From IMG/VR virus record IMGVR_UViG_3300025132_000309, positions 1 through 23,500 of that record: 23,500 bases of DNA; one strand, written 5' to 3'. The translations under genes were made by a program, and so were the position numbers. The stretch is from a virus. The notes beneath the pieces are model-generated. The model was not told the origin of the DNA and did no database searches. It saw nothing but the letters and a program-made list of their open reading frames with translations. Positions 14,748 to 21,146 of the stretch are shown piece after piece (positions within the stretch are counted from its first letter, which is position 1; each line of letters starts with the position of its first letter).

Positions 14748-15145
14748 TAAAAGGTTTTACTTGTGGTTGTTTTGATTTACTGCATGCTGGTCATATAGTT
14801 ATGTTAAAAGAAACAAAACAACACTGCGACTATTTAATTGTTGGACTACAAACAGATCCATCAATCGATAGACAAGAAAAGAATCAACCAGTTCAATCAG
14901 TTTACGAAAGGTTTGTTCAATTAAACGCAGTTAAATATGTTGATGAGATAATACCTTACGATACAGAACAAAGTTTGATAGATCTACTGGAGTCCACTCC
15001 TATAGATATTAGGTTTGTAGGTGAAGATTACAAAGATAAATCTTTTACGGGAGATTACTTACCCATCGACACCATATACACAAACAGAAAACATTCATTT
15101 AGTACAAGTAGTTTGAGGAGAAAAGTTTCAAATGAAGAGAGCTGA
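14744..15145 (+). CDS. TagD-like cytidylyltransferase/nucleotidyltransferase
   Basis: A 133-residue HIGH-superfamily nucleotidyltransferase. It begins MIKGFTCGCFDLLHAGHIVM with the nucleotide-binding H14-x-x-H17, followed by DYLIVGLQTDPSID and a C-terminal STSSLRRKV, equivalent to the ISTT/STS-x-x-R ATP/CTP-binding end of the family. Length fits single-domain glycerol-3-phosphate cytidylyltransferases, which make CDP-glycerol, although related enzymes use ethanolamine phosphate, sugar phosphates or pantetheine phosphate. The substrate cannot be read from the sequence. It overlaps polymerase (ATGA) and the HTH gene (14 bases). It may supply an activated group to the modification block upstream, or support host-surface or lipid changes. 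Confidence 0.85.
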   Translation: MIKGFTCGCFDLLHAGHIVMLKETKQHCDYLIVGLQTDPSIDRQEKNQPVQSVYERFVQLNAVKYVDEIIPYDTEQSLIDLLESTPIDIRFVGEDYKDKSFTGDYLPIDTIYTNRKHSFSTSSLRRKVSNEES

Positions 15146-15443
15146 ACTAAAAGATATATACTTTAATATCTATATGACCTATACAAACAGCTATACAACG
15201 CTTGAAGATATAGGGTATAAATACGATATATCAAAACAACGAGTGTGGCAAATAATACGCTACTGTAAACTTGGTGGTGGTAATTACTACAAAGGATTAG
15301 AAGCCTACAATAAAGCACACAAAGAAATCAAAGATAATTTAAAAGATGAAGGTTCTAAGGTAATCAATAAAGCCATGCGTGAATGGTTAGAATCAAACGG
15401 AGTGAGGTTAATCAAAACTAAAAATGAAAAAAGAAAAGATTGA
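15132..15443 (+). CDS. Small helix-turn-helix protein (sigma region 4-like HTH)
   Basis: A 103-residue basic protein. Residues about 22-45 (TTLEDIGYKYDISKQRVWQI) follow the helix-turn-helix pattern of sigma-factor region 4, where the typical form is TLEEIG..-VSRQRVRQI, and Arg/Gln positions in the recognition helix are kept. No region 2 is present, so this is not a full sigma factor. It may be a transcription regulator or appropriator of host RNA polymerase, perhaps acting on the repeated CTTTAC promoter sites of this phage; that link is speculative. GAGGAG lies 11 bases before the ATG, and the gene overlaps its neighbours on both sides. Confidence 0.75.
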   Translation: MKRAELKDIYFNIYMTYTNSYTTLEDIGYKYDISKQRVWQIIRYCKLGGGNYYKGLEAYNKAHKEIKDNLKDEGSKVINKAMREWLESNGVRLIKTKNEKRKD

Positions 15444-15672
15444 ACAAATAGAAAAAGAACAGTTAGTCTCAATAGACAACGTAATATTTGAACCTATGCC
15501 AAAGAAAAGACCTTTTCCAAGAGACAAGTACATTTATGAGGACGAAAGGTTTAACCCAGAACGAGATACAATATACCTAAATAAATTAGGTAGGACTATA
15601 GAAATAACTTCATGTGCATTTATTTTATTATCTTTAATGGGTTTAATAGGGCTTATATTATGGGTAAAATAA
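15424..15672 (+). CDS. Small membrane protein with C-terminal transmembrane helix
   Basis: An 82-residue protein with a charged N-terminal part (about 1-58; Lys/Glu/Arg-rich) and one hydrophobic segment at residues about 61-80 (ITSCAFILLSLMGLIGLILW), followed by only VK. This is a single-pass, tail-anchored topology with the charged part most likely in the cytoplasm. No family is recognised. It overlaps the HTH gene by 20 bases and the following nuclease by 13 bases, so it is firmly inside the operon. A holin or membrane-tethering function cannot be judged from sequence. Confidence 0.72.
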   Translation: MKKEKIEQIEKEQLVSIDNVIFEPMPKKRPFPRDKYIYEDERFNPERDTIYLNKLGRTIEITSCAFILLSLMGLIGLILWVK

Positions 15673-16058
15673 ATTCAAGAAATAAAGGTGCGTCTTTTGA
15701 GCGTGAAGTGGCTAAACTTATCAATACTTTCTTTGATGAAATTAATTATGACTATAAAGTCAAACGTAATTTAGAACAGTATCAAGAAAAAGACTTGGGT
15801 GATTTAAACATACCTAATCATACTATTGAATGTAAACGATATGCTTCTGGTAATTGGTACAAAGAAGATTGGTGGTCACAAGTTTGTGAGTCTTGCGGAG
15901 ATACGATTCCTGTTCTGATATGGAAATATAATCATCAACCTATACGAGTTTGTGTTCCTCTTTGGGCTATGGGGCAAGACTGGGGTAAAGATAATTCAGT
16001 TACAGTAGTCCTTACATTTGATCACTGGTTAAATTATGAACTTGCCTATAATCTTTAA
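15660..16058 (+). CDS. Holliday-junction resolvase-like PD-(D/E)XK nuclease
   Basis: A 132-residue protein when started at the ATG at 15660 (MGKINSRNKGASFEREVAKL). An upstream in-frame ATG at 15612 would add a hydrophobic stretch foreign to the family, so 15660 is preferred; AGGG lies about 7 bases before it. The early GASFEREV helix, then GDLNIPN (D48) and TIECKRY (E57-x-K59) form the E ... D ... E-x-K catalytic core of resolvase-like phage nucleases. A later pair of Cys (about residues 77 and 80) may be structural. Expected role: resolving branched replication or recombination intermediates before packaging. It is the last gene of the long operon; an inverted repeat overlaps its stop. Confidence 0.82.
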   Translation: MGKINSRNKGASFEREVAKLINTFFDEINYDYKVKRNLEQYQEKDLGDLNIPNHTIECKRYASGNWYKEDWWSQVCESCGDTIPVLIWKYNHQPIRVCVPLWAMGQDWGKDNSVTVVLTFDHWLNYELAYNL

Positions 16059-16064
16059 GATTAT
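16048..16064. repeat. Perfect inverted repeat across the nuclease stop codon
   Basis: ATAATCTT-T-AAGATTAT is a perfect 8-bp inverted repeat with a single central base, overlapping the TAA stop at 16056-16058. It is followed by GCTTTTAT. As RNA it could form a 6-bp A-U-rich hairpin with a weak T-run, and as DNA it looks like a regulator operator. A second small inverted repeat, CTTTA-CTA-TAAAG (16081-16093), containing the CTTTAC motif, lies before the DUF932 gene and may belong to its promoter. Confidence 0.5.
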
Positions 16065-16145
16065 GCTTTTATCCTTAACGCTTTACTATAAAGTAGTAGC
16101 TATGTTTAGTAATTATACGAAAACATTTTTAGAAAGGAGAAAAAT

Positions 16146-17174
16146 ATGGCACACGCTGTAGAAACGATGGCTTATGCTGGGGAGACCCCTTGGCATGGGC
16201 TCGGTGTACAGGTTGAAGATAACCTTACACCACAAGAGATGCTTGTAGCTGCTGGACTTGATTGGACAGTTAGTAAAAGGCATTTATTTACCCACGCTGA
16301 CCCAGACGTAAACGCTAGTGATGATATCATTGGTGTAGAAAATTACTCTGTGTTAGTCCGTGATAGTGATAACAAGACCTTTGGTCCATGTGGTCCAAGG
16401 TTTGTCCCTAGCCAGAACGCAGAGGCTTTTGAGTTTTTCAAAAAGTTTACTGACGCTGGGCACATGAAAATGGAAACTGCTGGCTCACTGAAAGGTGGAG
16501 AGCAGGTTTGGGGATTAGCTAATGTCAGTAAAGACTTTACGCTTCCTGGTGATGACCGTGTACTAGGTTACTTATTAGTAAGTGTATCTCATAAGTGGGG
16601 TAAGTCTAATGAGATTAGGTTTACACCTATTAGAGTAGTCTGTAATAATACGTTGACCATGGCTTTATCTAATAAAAACACTGCTGGTTTTAAGATGCCT
16701 CACGTTAAGGCTCTTGACCATCAAGTGTTTGCTTCTGCAGAGCAGGCTTTAGGTTTGGCTGCTGATAAAATGACTGAGTTTAAAGAGTCAGCTGAGTTTT
16801 TAAGCTCTAAGAAGTTTAAGAAAGATTCAGTGGTCAATTACATTGCTGACCTGTTTCAACCTGAGTTACTCGTAGCTCAAGAAGAGATAGAGAAAATGAG
16901 TAATGTCAAGGCTATCGCTACTCGTCAATCTATAGTTGATGAGTTTAAACGCATACCAGCTATGGTACACCAAGCGATTGAGGAACAGCCAGGAGCTGAC
17001 CTTAAATCATCTAAAGGTACGTGGTGGGGTGCTATGAATGCAGTGACCTTTGTGGTCGATCATAAGTGGGGTCACGACCGTGACGCTTCTTTACATAATG
17101 CTTGGTTTGGCGGTCGTGCTTCGTTGAAGCAGAAAGCTATGAATAAAGCTATTGAGTACGCTAACGCTGCATAA
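16146..17174 (+). CDS. DUF932 / phage-plasmid-like protein (TIGR03299 type)
   Basis: A 342-residue protein of the DUF932 family, common on phages and plasmids. Family hallmarks are the start MAHAVETMAYAGETPWHGLG (ETPWHGLG is the signature) and the later segments NYSVLVRDSDNKTFGPCGPR, GGEQVWGLANV and RFTPIRVVCNNTLTMAL. It is cytosolic and has no membrane segment. The molecular role is not known; its spread on mobile elements has led to suggestions of host-interaction or anti-defence roles, but nothing here decides. A strong AAGGAG precedes the ATG. An 87-base gap with inverted repeats separates it from the replication operon, and a terminator follows, so it is its own transcription unit. G-rich codons are more frequent than in its neighbours, consistent with high expression or a different origin. 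Confidence 0.9.
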   Translation: MAHAVETMAYAGETPWHGLGVQVEDNLTPQEMLVAAGLDWTVSKRHLFTHADPDVNASDDIIGVENYSVLVRDSDNKTFGPCGPRFVPSQNAEAFEFFKKFTDAGHMKMETAGSLKGGEQVWGLANVSKDFTLPGDDRVLGYLLVSVSHKWGKSNEIRFTPIRVVCNNTLTMALSNKNTAGFKMPHVKALDHQVFASAEQALGLAADKMTEFKESAEFLSSKKFKKDSVVNYIADLFQPELLVAQEEIEKMSNVKAIATRQSIVDEFKRIPAMVHQAIEEQPGADLKSSKGTWWGAMNAVTFVVDHKWGHDRDASLHNAWFGGRASLKQKAMNKAIEYANAA

Positions 17175-17182
17175 TTGTATAC

Positions 17183-17208
17183 GGAGCGGTGTTTTATAGC
17201 ATCGCTCC
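17183..17208 (+). terminator. Intrinsic terminator after DUF932
   Basis: GGAGCGGTG (17183-17191) pairs with CATCGCTCC (17200-17208) over 9 positions, one of them G-U, around the loop TTTTATAG, and is followed by a short T run (TTTACAC). It lies 9 bases after the DUF932 stop. The T run doubles as the start of the -35-like box of the next promoter. Confidence 0.75.
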
Positions 17209-17236
17209 TTTACACTATCTTAATCATACCTAAACT
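17209..17236 (+). promoter_or_regulatory. Sigma-70-like promoter for the 17243 gene, possibly leaderless
   Basis: TTTACA (17209-17214, 5/6 to the -35 consensus) is separated by 16 bases from TAAACT (17231-17236, 4/6 to the -10 consensus). The predicted start of transcription falls about at the ATG at 17243. No Shine-Dalgarno sequence is present between the -10 box and the ATG, so a leaderless transcript is plausible. Confidence 0.45.
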
Positions 17237-17242
17237 AAAGCT

Positions 17243-17818
17243 ATGAAACTAACTGAATTAAAAGACGTGAAGGTTATCGCCTTTGTGAACAATACACCCG
17301 ATGGTCCAGATTATAAAAGAGCTGTTATCACAACAGTTGGAGAGGTACATAAGATAAAAGGTGGATCACCTTTGTTATACGACCCTGATAGATTTAATGC
17401 TCGTACGTGGATCAACTCTGAAAGATACTACAAAGTGTGGAACACACACAGTAAAAAGAAACTGGGTAAAGTACCCAACATAAAAATAGAAGAAAGAGAA
17501 AAATATGCAGAAAAATTGTGGAGTCTTATAGAACCTATAGCTGTAAAACCTACTGTCGAAGATATGACTGGGGTTGTAGTAGAAACACCTGAGAAAGAAC
17601 CTAAAGCAAAAAAGAAGACACCTGTAAAAACAGACTCGGTAGTAAACGAGAACAGTATTATTCAAGCTACAGGTAAACAAGCTAAGTCTGAGAAAAACGC
17701 AGCACGTCATAAACTGTATAAGAAAGTTAAGGTCAAAACAATATTAAGCAAGAATGGTTTAAAACTTGCTGATATAAAGTATGATATTAAGTCTGGATAC
17801 GCTGAGGTAGTGGGCTAA
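17243..17818 (+). CDS. Lys-rich two-part protein with C-terminal DIKYDI motif
   Basis: A 191-residue basic protein. The N-terminal domain (about 1-110) is globular and unrecognised, with NTPDGPDYKRAVITTVGEVH (16-35) and TWINSERYYKVW (54-65). A Lys/Pro/Val-rich linker (about 110-155, with EPKAKKKTPVKT) connects it to a C-terminal segment ending KLADIKYDIKSGYAEVVG. The last segment closely resembles the end of the small basic protein at 22155 (ARDIKYDISKGFMLIA), so the two share a short C-terminal domain. Function is unknown; the linker resembles nucleic-acid-binding basic tails. No clear Shine-Dalgarno sequence lies before the ATG. The stop is followed directly by the ATG of a 13-codon mini-ORF. 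Confidence 0.78.
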   Translation: MKLTELKDVKVIAFVNNTPDGPDYKRAVITTVGEVHKIKGGSPLLYDPDRFNARTWINSERYYKVWNTHSKKKLGKVPNIKIEEREKYAEKLWSLIEPIAVKPTVEDMTGVVVETPEKEPKAKKKTPVKTDSVVNENSIIQATGKQAKSEKNAARHKLYKKVKVKTILSKNGLKLADIKYDIKSGYAEVVG

Positions 17819-17860
17819 ATGCAGCCCCTTGGAGCGTTGATAATAATAACCTATAGGTAG
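17819..17860 (+). CDS. Possible 13-codon leader ORF with duplicated start sequence
   Basis: Starting one base after the TAA of the previous gene, this frame reads MQPLGALIIITYR and then TAG. Its first 10 bases, ATGCAGCCCC, are repeated exactly at 17897-17906 at the start of the oxygenase gene, 78 bases (26 codons) downstream and in the same frame. A hairpin GGGCT-AAATGC-AGCCC (17812-17827) covers this first start. It may be a regulatory leader peptide or the relic of a duplicated gene start. There is little direct support that it is translated. Confidence 0.3.
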   Translation: MQPLGALIIITYR

Positions 17861-17896
17861 GTATACCCTAGCTAAAAAGAATTAAATGGAGCCCTC

Positions 17897-18598
17897 ATGC
17901 AGCCCCCTCCGTACCTAATCAAAAACTTTTTACTTACTATCAAAGCTGAGTGGATGCTTGATAAAACTACGCTTGAATTAACTAAAGACTCTATGAAGAG
18001 TTTAAAAGAGTTTCAGCTAAGTGATGGTCAAGGTGATGTAGAAAACGTCTTACAAGAATACGTTACTAAACACGGTCACGATATTTATTCTGTGCCTTTG
18101 TTTACTCAAGAGTTCTGTGACACTATGTTGGATGAAATAGAAAATATGAAACAACATCTGGCTTTTGAACCTAACACAGATGAAGATGAACTGAGGCAGA
18201 TACCAGAAATAGTACTGCACGAAAAAGCACCAGAACTATTTAACTCGATGCTTGGCGTAGTTTTCAATGTCATGAACCCTATCTTCATGTCAATATGGCA
18301 ACGTTACTGTAATGCTGCCGCAACTATACAGATTGCGAACTATAACGTAAAAGACAAAAAGCAAGGTGCGTGGCACCATGACCAGACCGCTGATATTAGT
18401 ATGGTTGTACCGTTAAACACTGGAGATTATAAAGGCGGAGGAACTGAGTTTCATAGTCGTACTACTGTAGAACCGTTACCCAGTGGTCACGCTTTATTCT
18501 TTCCTAGTTTTACACACATGCACCGTGGCTTACCAGTCGAGGAAGACGGTGACCGTTATTTACTTGTGTTTTGGTTGTACGGTGGAAGTAATGAATAA
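17897..18598 (+). CDS. 2-oxoglutarate/Fe(II) oxygenase, prolyl-4-hydroxylase-like
   Basis: A 233-residue protein. The C-terminal half is a P4Hc-type double-stranded beta-helix: H160-x-D162 in AWHHDQTAD, GGGTEFHSR (180-188), SGHALFFPSFTHMHRGLPV (196-214, distal iron ligand H209) and DRYLLVFWLYG (219-229, R220 for 2-oxoglutarate). The first 120 residues are a helical region without known motifs. Targets of phage members are mostly unknown and include proteins and nucleic acid bases. GGAG lies 5 bases before the ATG. The gene has its own 78-base leader with short palindromes (CCTATAGG at 17850, GGTATACC at 17860) and is the second 2OG enzyme in the window, unrelated in subfamily to the AlkB-like one. 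Confidence 0.85.
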   Translation: MQPPPYLIKNFLLTIKAEWMLDKTTLELTKDSMKSLKEFQLSDGQGDVENVLQEYVTKHGHDIYSVPLFTQEFCDTMLDEIENMKQHLAFEPNTDEDELRQIPEIVLHEKAPELFNSMLGVVFNVMNPIFMSIWQRYCNAAATIQIANYNVKDKKQGAWHHDQTADISMVVPLNTGDYKGGGTEFHSRTTVEPLPSGHALFFPSFTHMHRGLPVEEDGDRYLLVFWLYGGSNE

Positions 18599-18600
18599 TC

Positions 18601-18630
18601 CTTTACACTGAGTTAAAAGTAAAGTAGAGT
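18601..18630 (+). promoter_or_regulatory. Candidate promoter with CTTTAC/GTAAAG inverted repeat
   Basis: TTTACA (18602-18607) lies 17 bases before TAGAGT (18625-18630), a plausible sigma-70-like pair with a strong -35 and weak -10 box. CTTTAC (18601-18606) and GTAAAG (18619-18624) form an inverted repeat with a 12-base spacer, as in the leader of 8350. It precedes the 18659 gene. Confidence 0.5.
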
Positions 18631-18658
18631 TTAATTTTAAATAAATAAAAGGTGATGA

Positions 18659-18997
18659 ATGTTTGACAAAGATTATAGAAAAGTTATATGGCAAGACATA
18701 GAACTTATAAATAAATTTGCAGAAAAGAATGGATACAACCGTCAGGTTGATATAGATAAACTTAAAGTAGATCTAAAAAACGCAATAGAATCAATGGGTT
18801 ACGAAGATTTTGACTCAATAGTTTTTGTAGCCAGTGCACTTTTATTACATCAACATAAAAGTGGAGAAGAGTGTGAACCACACATGAGAATTAGTATATT
18901 TCTACCAGACCTTGGCTCAGCTATAATTGACTGTGACCTTGATATCTGGAGATCATTAGAAACTATCGACAAAGATCTAGTACCAAGCATACATTAA
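18659..18997 (+). CDS. Unknown acidic small protein
   Basis: A 112-residue acidic, soluble protein without recognised family. A helical N-terminus with many Asp/Lys (about 1-45), a hydrophobic stretch FDSIVFVASALLLHQH (about 52-67) too short and broken to be a clear membrane helix, and a C-terminal strand-rich part (RISIFLPDLGSAIIDCDL, about 79-96) can be seen. AAGGTGATGA precedes the ATG. It follows a promoter-like element and is followed by a small gene 3 bases downstream that is probably co-translated with it. Confidence 0.75.
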   Translation: MFDKDYRKVIWQDIELINKFAEKNGYNRQVDIDKLKVDLKNAIESMGYEDFDSIVFVASALLLHQHKSGEECEPHMRISIFLPDLGSAIIDCDLDIWRSLETIDKDLVPSIH

Positions 18998-19000
18998 ATT

Positions 19001-19246
19001 ATGAAAATATCCTCTTTTGAAAAAGGTGTCCCTATACCTGAAATCATGCCTCGTAATAATAAATACAATTTACATCTTATGGAAGTAGGTCAACACTTTA
19101 CCGTAGAAGATTACTGGAACTCTGATAATGTACAAAAACTCAGAGTAGCTATATCTAATTACGGTAGAAGAAATAATAAAAAGTTTGTCACTCGTAAAAT
19201 AGAAGACGAAGGTGATTATAAACTTCGTGTGTGGAGGGAGTTTTGA
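19001..19246 (+). CDS. Small conserved phage protein with KF-TRK...RVWR end
   Basis: An 81-residue protein of a type common in phage early regions: a MEVGQHFTVEDYW segment (about residues 27-39), a central NYGRRNNKKFVTRKI stretch (about 53-67) and the end LRVWREF. The pattern G-x-F-x-V...KFVTRK...LRVWR is recognisable from many small phage proteins of unknown function; it suggests a compact nucleic-acid-binding fold, not shown. No Shine-Dalgarno sequence stands before the ATG, which lies 3 bases after the previous stop, so it probably depends on re-initiation. Its TGA overlaps the TTG start of the terminase gene. Confidence 0.78.
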   Translation: MKISSFEKGVPIPEIMPRNNKYNLHLMEVGQHFTVEDYWNSDNVQKLRVAISNYGRRNNKKFVTRKIEDEGDYKLRVWREF

Positions 19247-19707
19247 GTAAGAAGCTAACCCCTAAACAAGAAAAGTTTGCACAAAACGTCGCAAAAGGTA
19301 TGAAGAAAAAAGACGCTGCAAAAGATGCTGGCTACAGTGAGAAAAATGCAGCACGTGCTGGTACTATGTTAACCAGTGACGCTAACCCCATAGTCAAAGA
19401 CCGCATACACGAACTGCAAACAAAAGCAGCAGATAAAGCTGAACTCACGCTGGGTAACCATTTAGTAGACCTCAAGGAGATACGTGATGGGGCTATGCGT
19501 AATGGTGCGTGGTCTGCTGCAGTAACTGCCGAAGTGGCAAGAGGTAAAGCAGCAGGTCTTTATGTAAATCGCAGTGAGCTTACTGTGAACAGAGTTGATA
19601 GCATGTCAAAAGAAGAAGTGCTAGAGCGTATGCAACAACTCTACTACGAAACAGGTGGCATCCTACCTCAAGGCAAGGTTATAGAAGGTGAGTACGAAGA
19701 ACACTGA
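19243..19707 (+). CDS. terS: Terminase small subunit (TerS), TTG start
   Basis: A 154-residue small terminase of the Terminase_2 type. The N-terminal DNA-binding domain has the hallmark LTPKQEKFAQNVAKGMKKKDAAKDAGYS (about 5-32; quoted in part: LTPKQEKFAQ ... AAKDAGYSEKNAARAG), a HTH that binds the packaging site; a helical oligomerisation part follows and an acidic C-terminus (EGEYEEH). The TTG at 19243 is chosen because GGAGGGAG (19233-19240) ends just before it and TTGA overlaps the previous stop; the upstream GTG at 19231 would lie inside that binding site. It recognises phage DNA for packaging by TerL, which is not in this window. A strong promoter follows its stop. Confidence 0.88.
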   Translation: MSKKLTPKQEKFAQNVAKGMKKKDAAKDAGYSEKNAARAGTMLTSDANPIVKDRIHELQTKAADKAELTLGNHLVDLKEIRDGAMRNGAWSAAVTAEVARGKAAGLYVNRSELTVNRVDSMSKEEVLERMQQLYYETGGILPQGKVIEGEYEEH

Positions 19708-19717
19708 CCGTTGCCTA

Positions 19718-19763
19718 TCTTCCTAAACTTATACTTTACTTTCCTTTACTTCTAACCTATGCT
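19718..19763 (+). promoter_or_regulatory. Sigma-70-like promoter upstream of 19794
   Basis: TTTACT (19735-19740) and TATGCT (19758-19763) are 17 bases apart. The region 19718-19739 matches the leader of 8350 at 19 of 22 positions, and the core TTTACTTT...CTTTACTTCTAAC...TAT is shared with the promoter at 22077. A leader with ATAGGAGA follows before the ATG at 19794, also shared with the leader of 21359. Confidence 0.6.
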
Positions 19764-19793
19764 TTAAGGGTTAATTAAGTATAGGAGATTTTT

Positions 19794-20009
19794 ATGGAAG
19801 AATTTGAATACTGTAACGGTGAAACGTACGAGCAAAACTTTAATAGATGGTACGGTATGAACTGTAAGGAGAGGAAAGACCATAACGAGGAGATATACTC
19901 TAAACAAGAAGGTCTTGAAGTTTTTAAGAAAATGCATCGTGGTTCGTTAGCACATACTATACGGATCAATGCTAAAGGTTTACTAGAGGATGTCCTCGTT
20001 AAAGAATAA
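19794..20009 (+). CDS. Unknown small hydrophilic protein
   Basis: A 71-residue protein, charged throughout, with an aromatic-rich start (MEEFEYCNGETYEQNFNRWY), a KERKDHNEE helix and a C-terminal amphipathic part. No family recognised; no membrane segment. A perfect AGGAG lies 8 bases before the ATG behind a clear promoter, so it is likely expressed. It is the first of a run of small accessory genes after terS. Confidence 0.72.
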   Translation: MEEFEYCNGETYEQNFNRWYGMNCKERKDHNEEIYSKQEGLEVFKKMHRGSLAHTIRINAKGLLEDVLVKE

Positions 20010-20178
20010 GTTTTTAGTGGGGTGGGAGCCTCCTACGAGCCACGGTATCTCCAGGTGGCGCAATCTAGATAAAATGTGTGTGACGCTGTGGATCCCGCTC
20101 CTGGGGGATTTGAAAGTTTACCCCATATTCATAAAAGACTCAGCTAATTTTATCACTGGAGACTTTCCTCATGGGTAG
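19990..20178 (+). CDS. Doubtful 62-codon ORF in an unusually G/C-rich stretch
   Basis: A 62-residue frame (starting MSSLKNKF, ending ITGDFPHG) that overlaps the previous gene by 20 bases and the next by 8. Against it: no Shine-Dalgarno at proper distance (AGAGG abuts the ATG), codon choice unlike neighbours (several CTC, CTG, GGG, CCG codons), and many tryptophans and prolines. For it: otherwise 161 bases would be non-coding in a packed region, and its end position with the GGAG of the next gene inside it is typical of phage gene chains. The stretch also has base-pairing potential (ATCCC/GGGAT at about 20092-20112), so a structured RNA is an alternative. Confidence 0.35.
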   Translation: MSSLKNKFLVGWEPPTSHGISRWRNLDKMCVTLWIPLLGDLKVYPIFIKDSANFITGDFPHG

Positions 20179-20548
20179 AAGTTGTGTATATTGTGGGGAT
20201 GAGCTCCCTCTAAACAGACAGACAAAACAGTACTGCTCAGATTATTGTCAAAAACAAGATCTCTACGCTAAAAACAGAGACCCACACAGCGTTGGTGCTA
20301 CAGGTTGGCGGGAAGGCTTACTTAAAAGAGATGGCTTACCTATGATGTCTGTAGAACAACACATACTTGAATTAGCAGAAGAACACGAGGAAGATAAATT
20401 TATAGTTGAAGACCCTTTTGAACTTGCCTTAATCATAGCTGAAGAATTACCCACAGCTCGTTATTCAAACGGAAGCGTTTATCAAAGTGAGGGTTTTAGT
20501 CATGGGTTTCCGTTTGTACTGAATAACCGCAAGAATCCTAACCATTGA
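20171..20548 (+). CDS. Zinc-knuckle protein, unknown function
   Basis: A 125-residue protein with an N-terminal treble-clef/zinc-ribbon-like cysteine set, C5-x2-C8 and C22-x3-C26 (MGRSCVYCGDELPL ... QYCSDYCQKQ), the form found in small phage proteins with 'YCS--C' knuckles. The rest has an acidic helical region (about 60-92) and a Gly/Asn-rich C-terminus. The second half is not recognised. Zinc binding is inferred from the cysteines. GGAG lies 9 bases before the ATG. Confidence 0.8.
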   Translation: MGRSCVYCGDELPLNRQTKQYCSDYCQKQDLYAKNRDPHSVGATGWREGLLKRDGLPMMSVEQHILELAEEHEEDKFIVEDPFELALIIAEELPTARYSNGSVYQSEGFSHGFPFVLNNRKNPNH

Positions 20549-20597
20549 AATAATTCTAAGGTAAGCTAAAAGCCGTTTAATATATAAAGGAGAAAAT

Positions 20598-21146
20598 ATG
20601 CCGAATCATTGTTATAATGTACTTACTGTCACATCACCTGACCGTGGCGACTTAGCTAAAATCAAAGAACACCTAAAAGGTGCAGAAACTGATTTTGATT
20701 TCAATAAACTTGTCCCCATGCCTCCAGAGGTACAGGACTTCAACGTCTTACATGCTGAGGGTAAAGAATACTATTATTCTCAAAAAGCGTGGGAGGAAAG
20801 TAAACAAGACTCTATTATGCCTACCGTTGAGTGGATAAAGGAGAACCATGTTGATGACTTCACCGTCCGTAGACTTAAAGTTGAGTACGGTAGTGCGTGG
20901 TGGTACGATTGGTCTATTAACCACTGGGGCACTAAATGGAACGCTTACGACGTAGAGGTTGGGTTAAACAATAATACGTTGGTTTATCATTTTACTACTG
21001 CTTGGGCAGAGCCGAGACCTGTTATCAGTGCTTTGATGCAGTATTTAGCTCAGCCTGGATTTGACCAAGACTTAGAGATGCGCTGGAGCTTCAAAGAAGA
21101 GCTAGAGCATTTTCAAGGTGTTATAACTTTAGATGATGAAATTTAA
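20598..21146 (+). CDS. DUF1281/Api92-like ferredoxin-fold protein
   Basis: A 182-residue protein of a family widespread in phages and mobile elements. Hallmarks: the start MPNHCYNVLTV, FDFNKLVPMP (about 33-42), a WYDWSINHWGTKWNAYD segment (about 102-118) and FTTAWAEPRPVISAL (about 132-146). These fit DUF1281/Api92-type proteins with a duplicated ferredoxin-like fold. Function is unknown. AAGGAG lies 7 bases before the ATG. A small gene overlaps its end. Confidence 0.88.
   Translation: MPNHCYNVLTVTSPDRGDLAKIKEHLKGAETDFDFNKLVPMPPEVQDFNVLHAEGKEYYYSQKAWEESKQDSIMPTVEWIKENHVDDFTVRRLKVEYGSAWWYDWSINHWGTKWNAYDVEVGLNNNTLVYHFTTAWAEPRPVISALMQYLAQPGFDQDLEMRWSFKEELEHFQGVITLDDEI

Noticed and set aside
15612-15659. 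Upstream ATG for the resolvase-like nuclease
   Set aside because: It would add 16 hydrophobic residues foreign to the family; the downstream start gives the expected MGKINSRNKGASFERE N-terminus.
17375-17710. Long minus-strand ORF opposite the Lys-rich gene
   Set aside because: Composition is extreme (Cys/Phe/Tyr-rich) as expected from the antisense of Lys/Glu-rich coding sequence; no start site signals.
19231-19242. GTG start for terS
   Set aside because: It lies inside the GGAGGGAG ribosome binding sequence that serves the TTG at 19243.
20010-20170. tRNA gene
   Set aside because: No acceptor stem with a T-arm GTTCRA-type sequence could be drawn on either strand.
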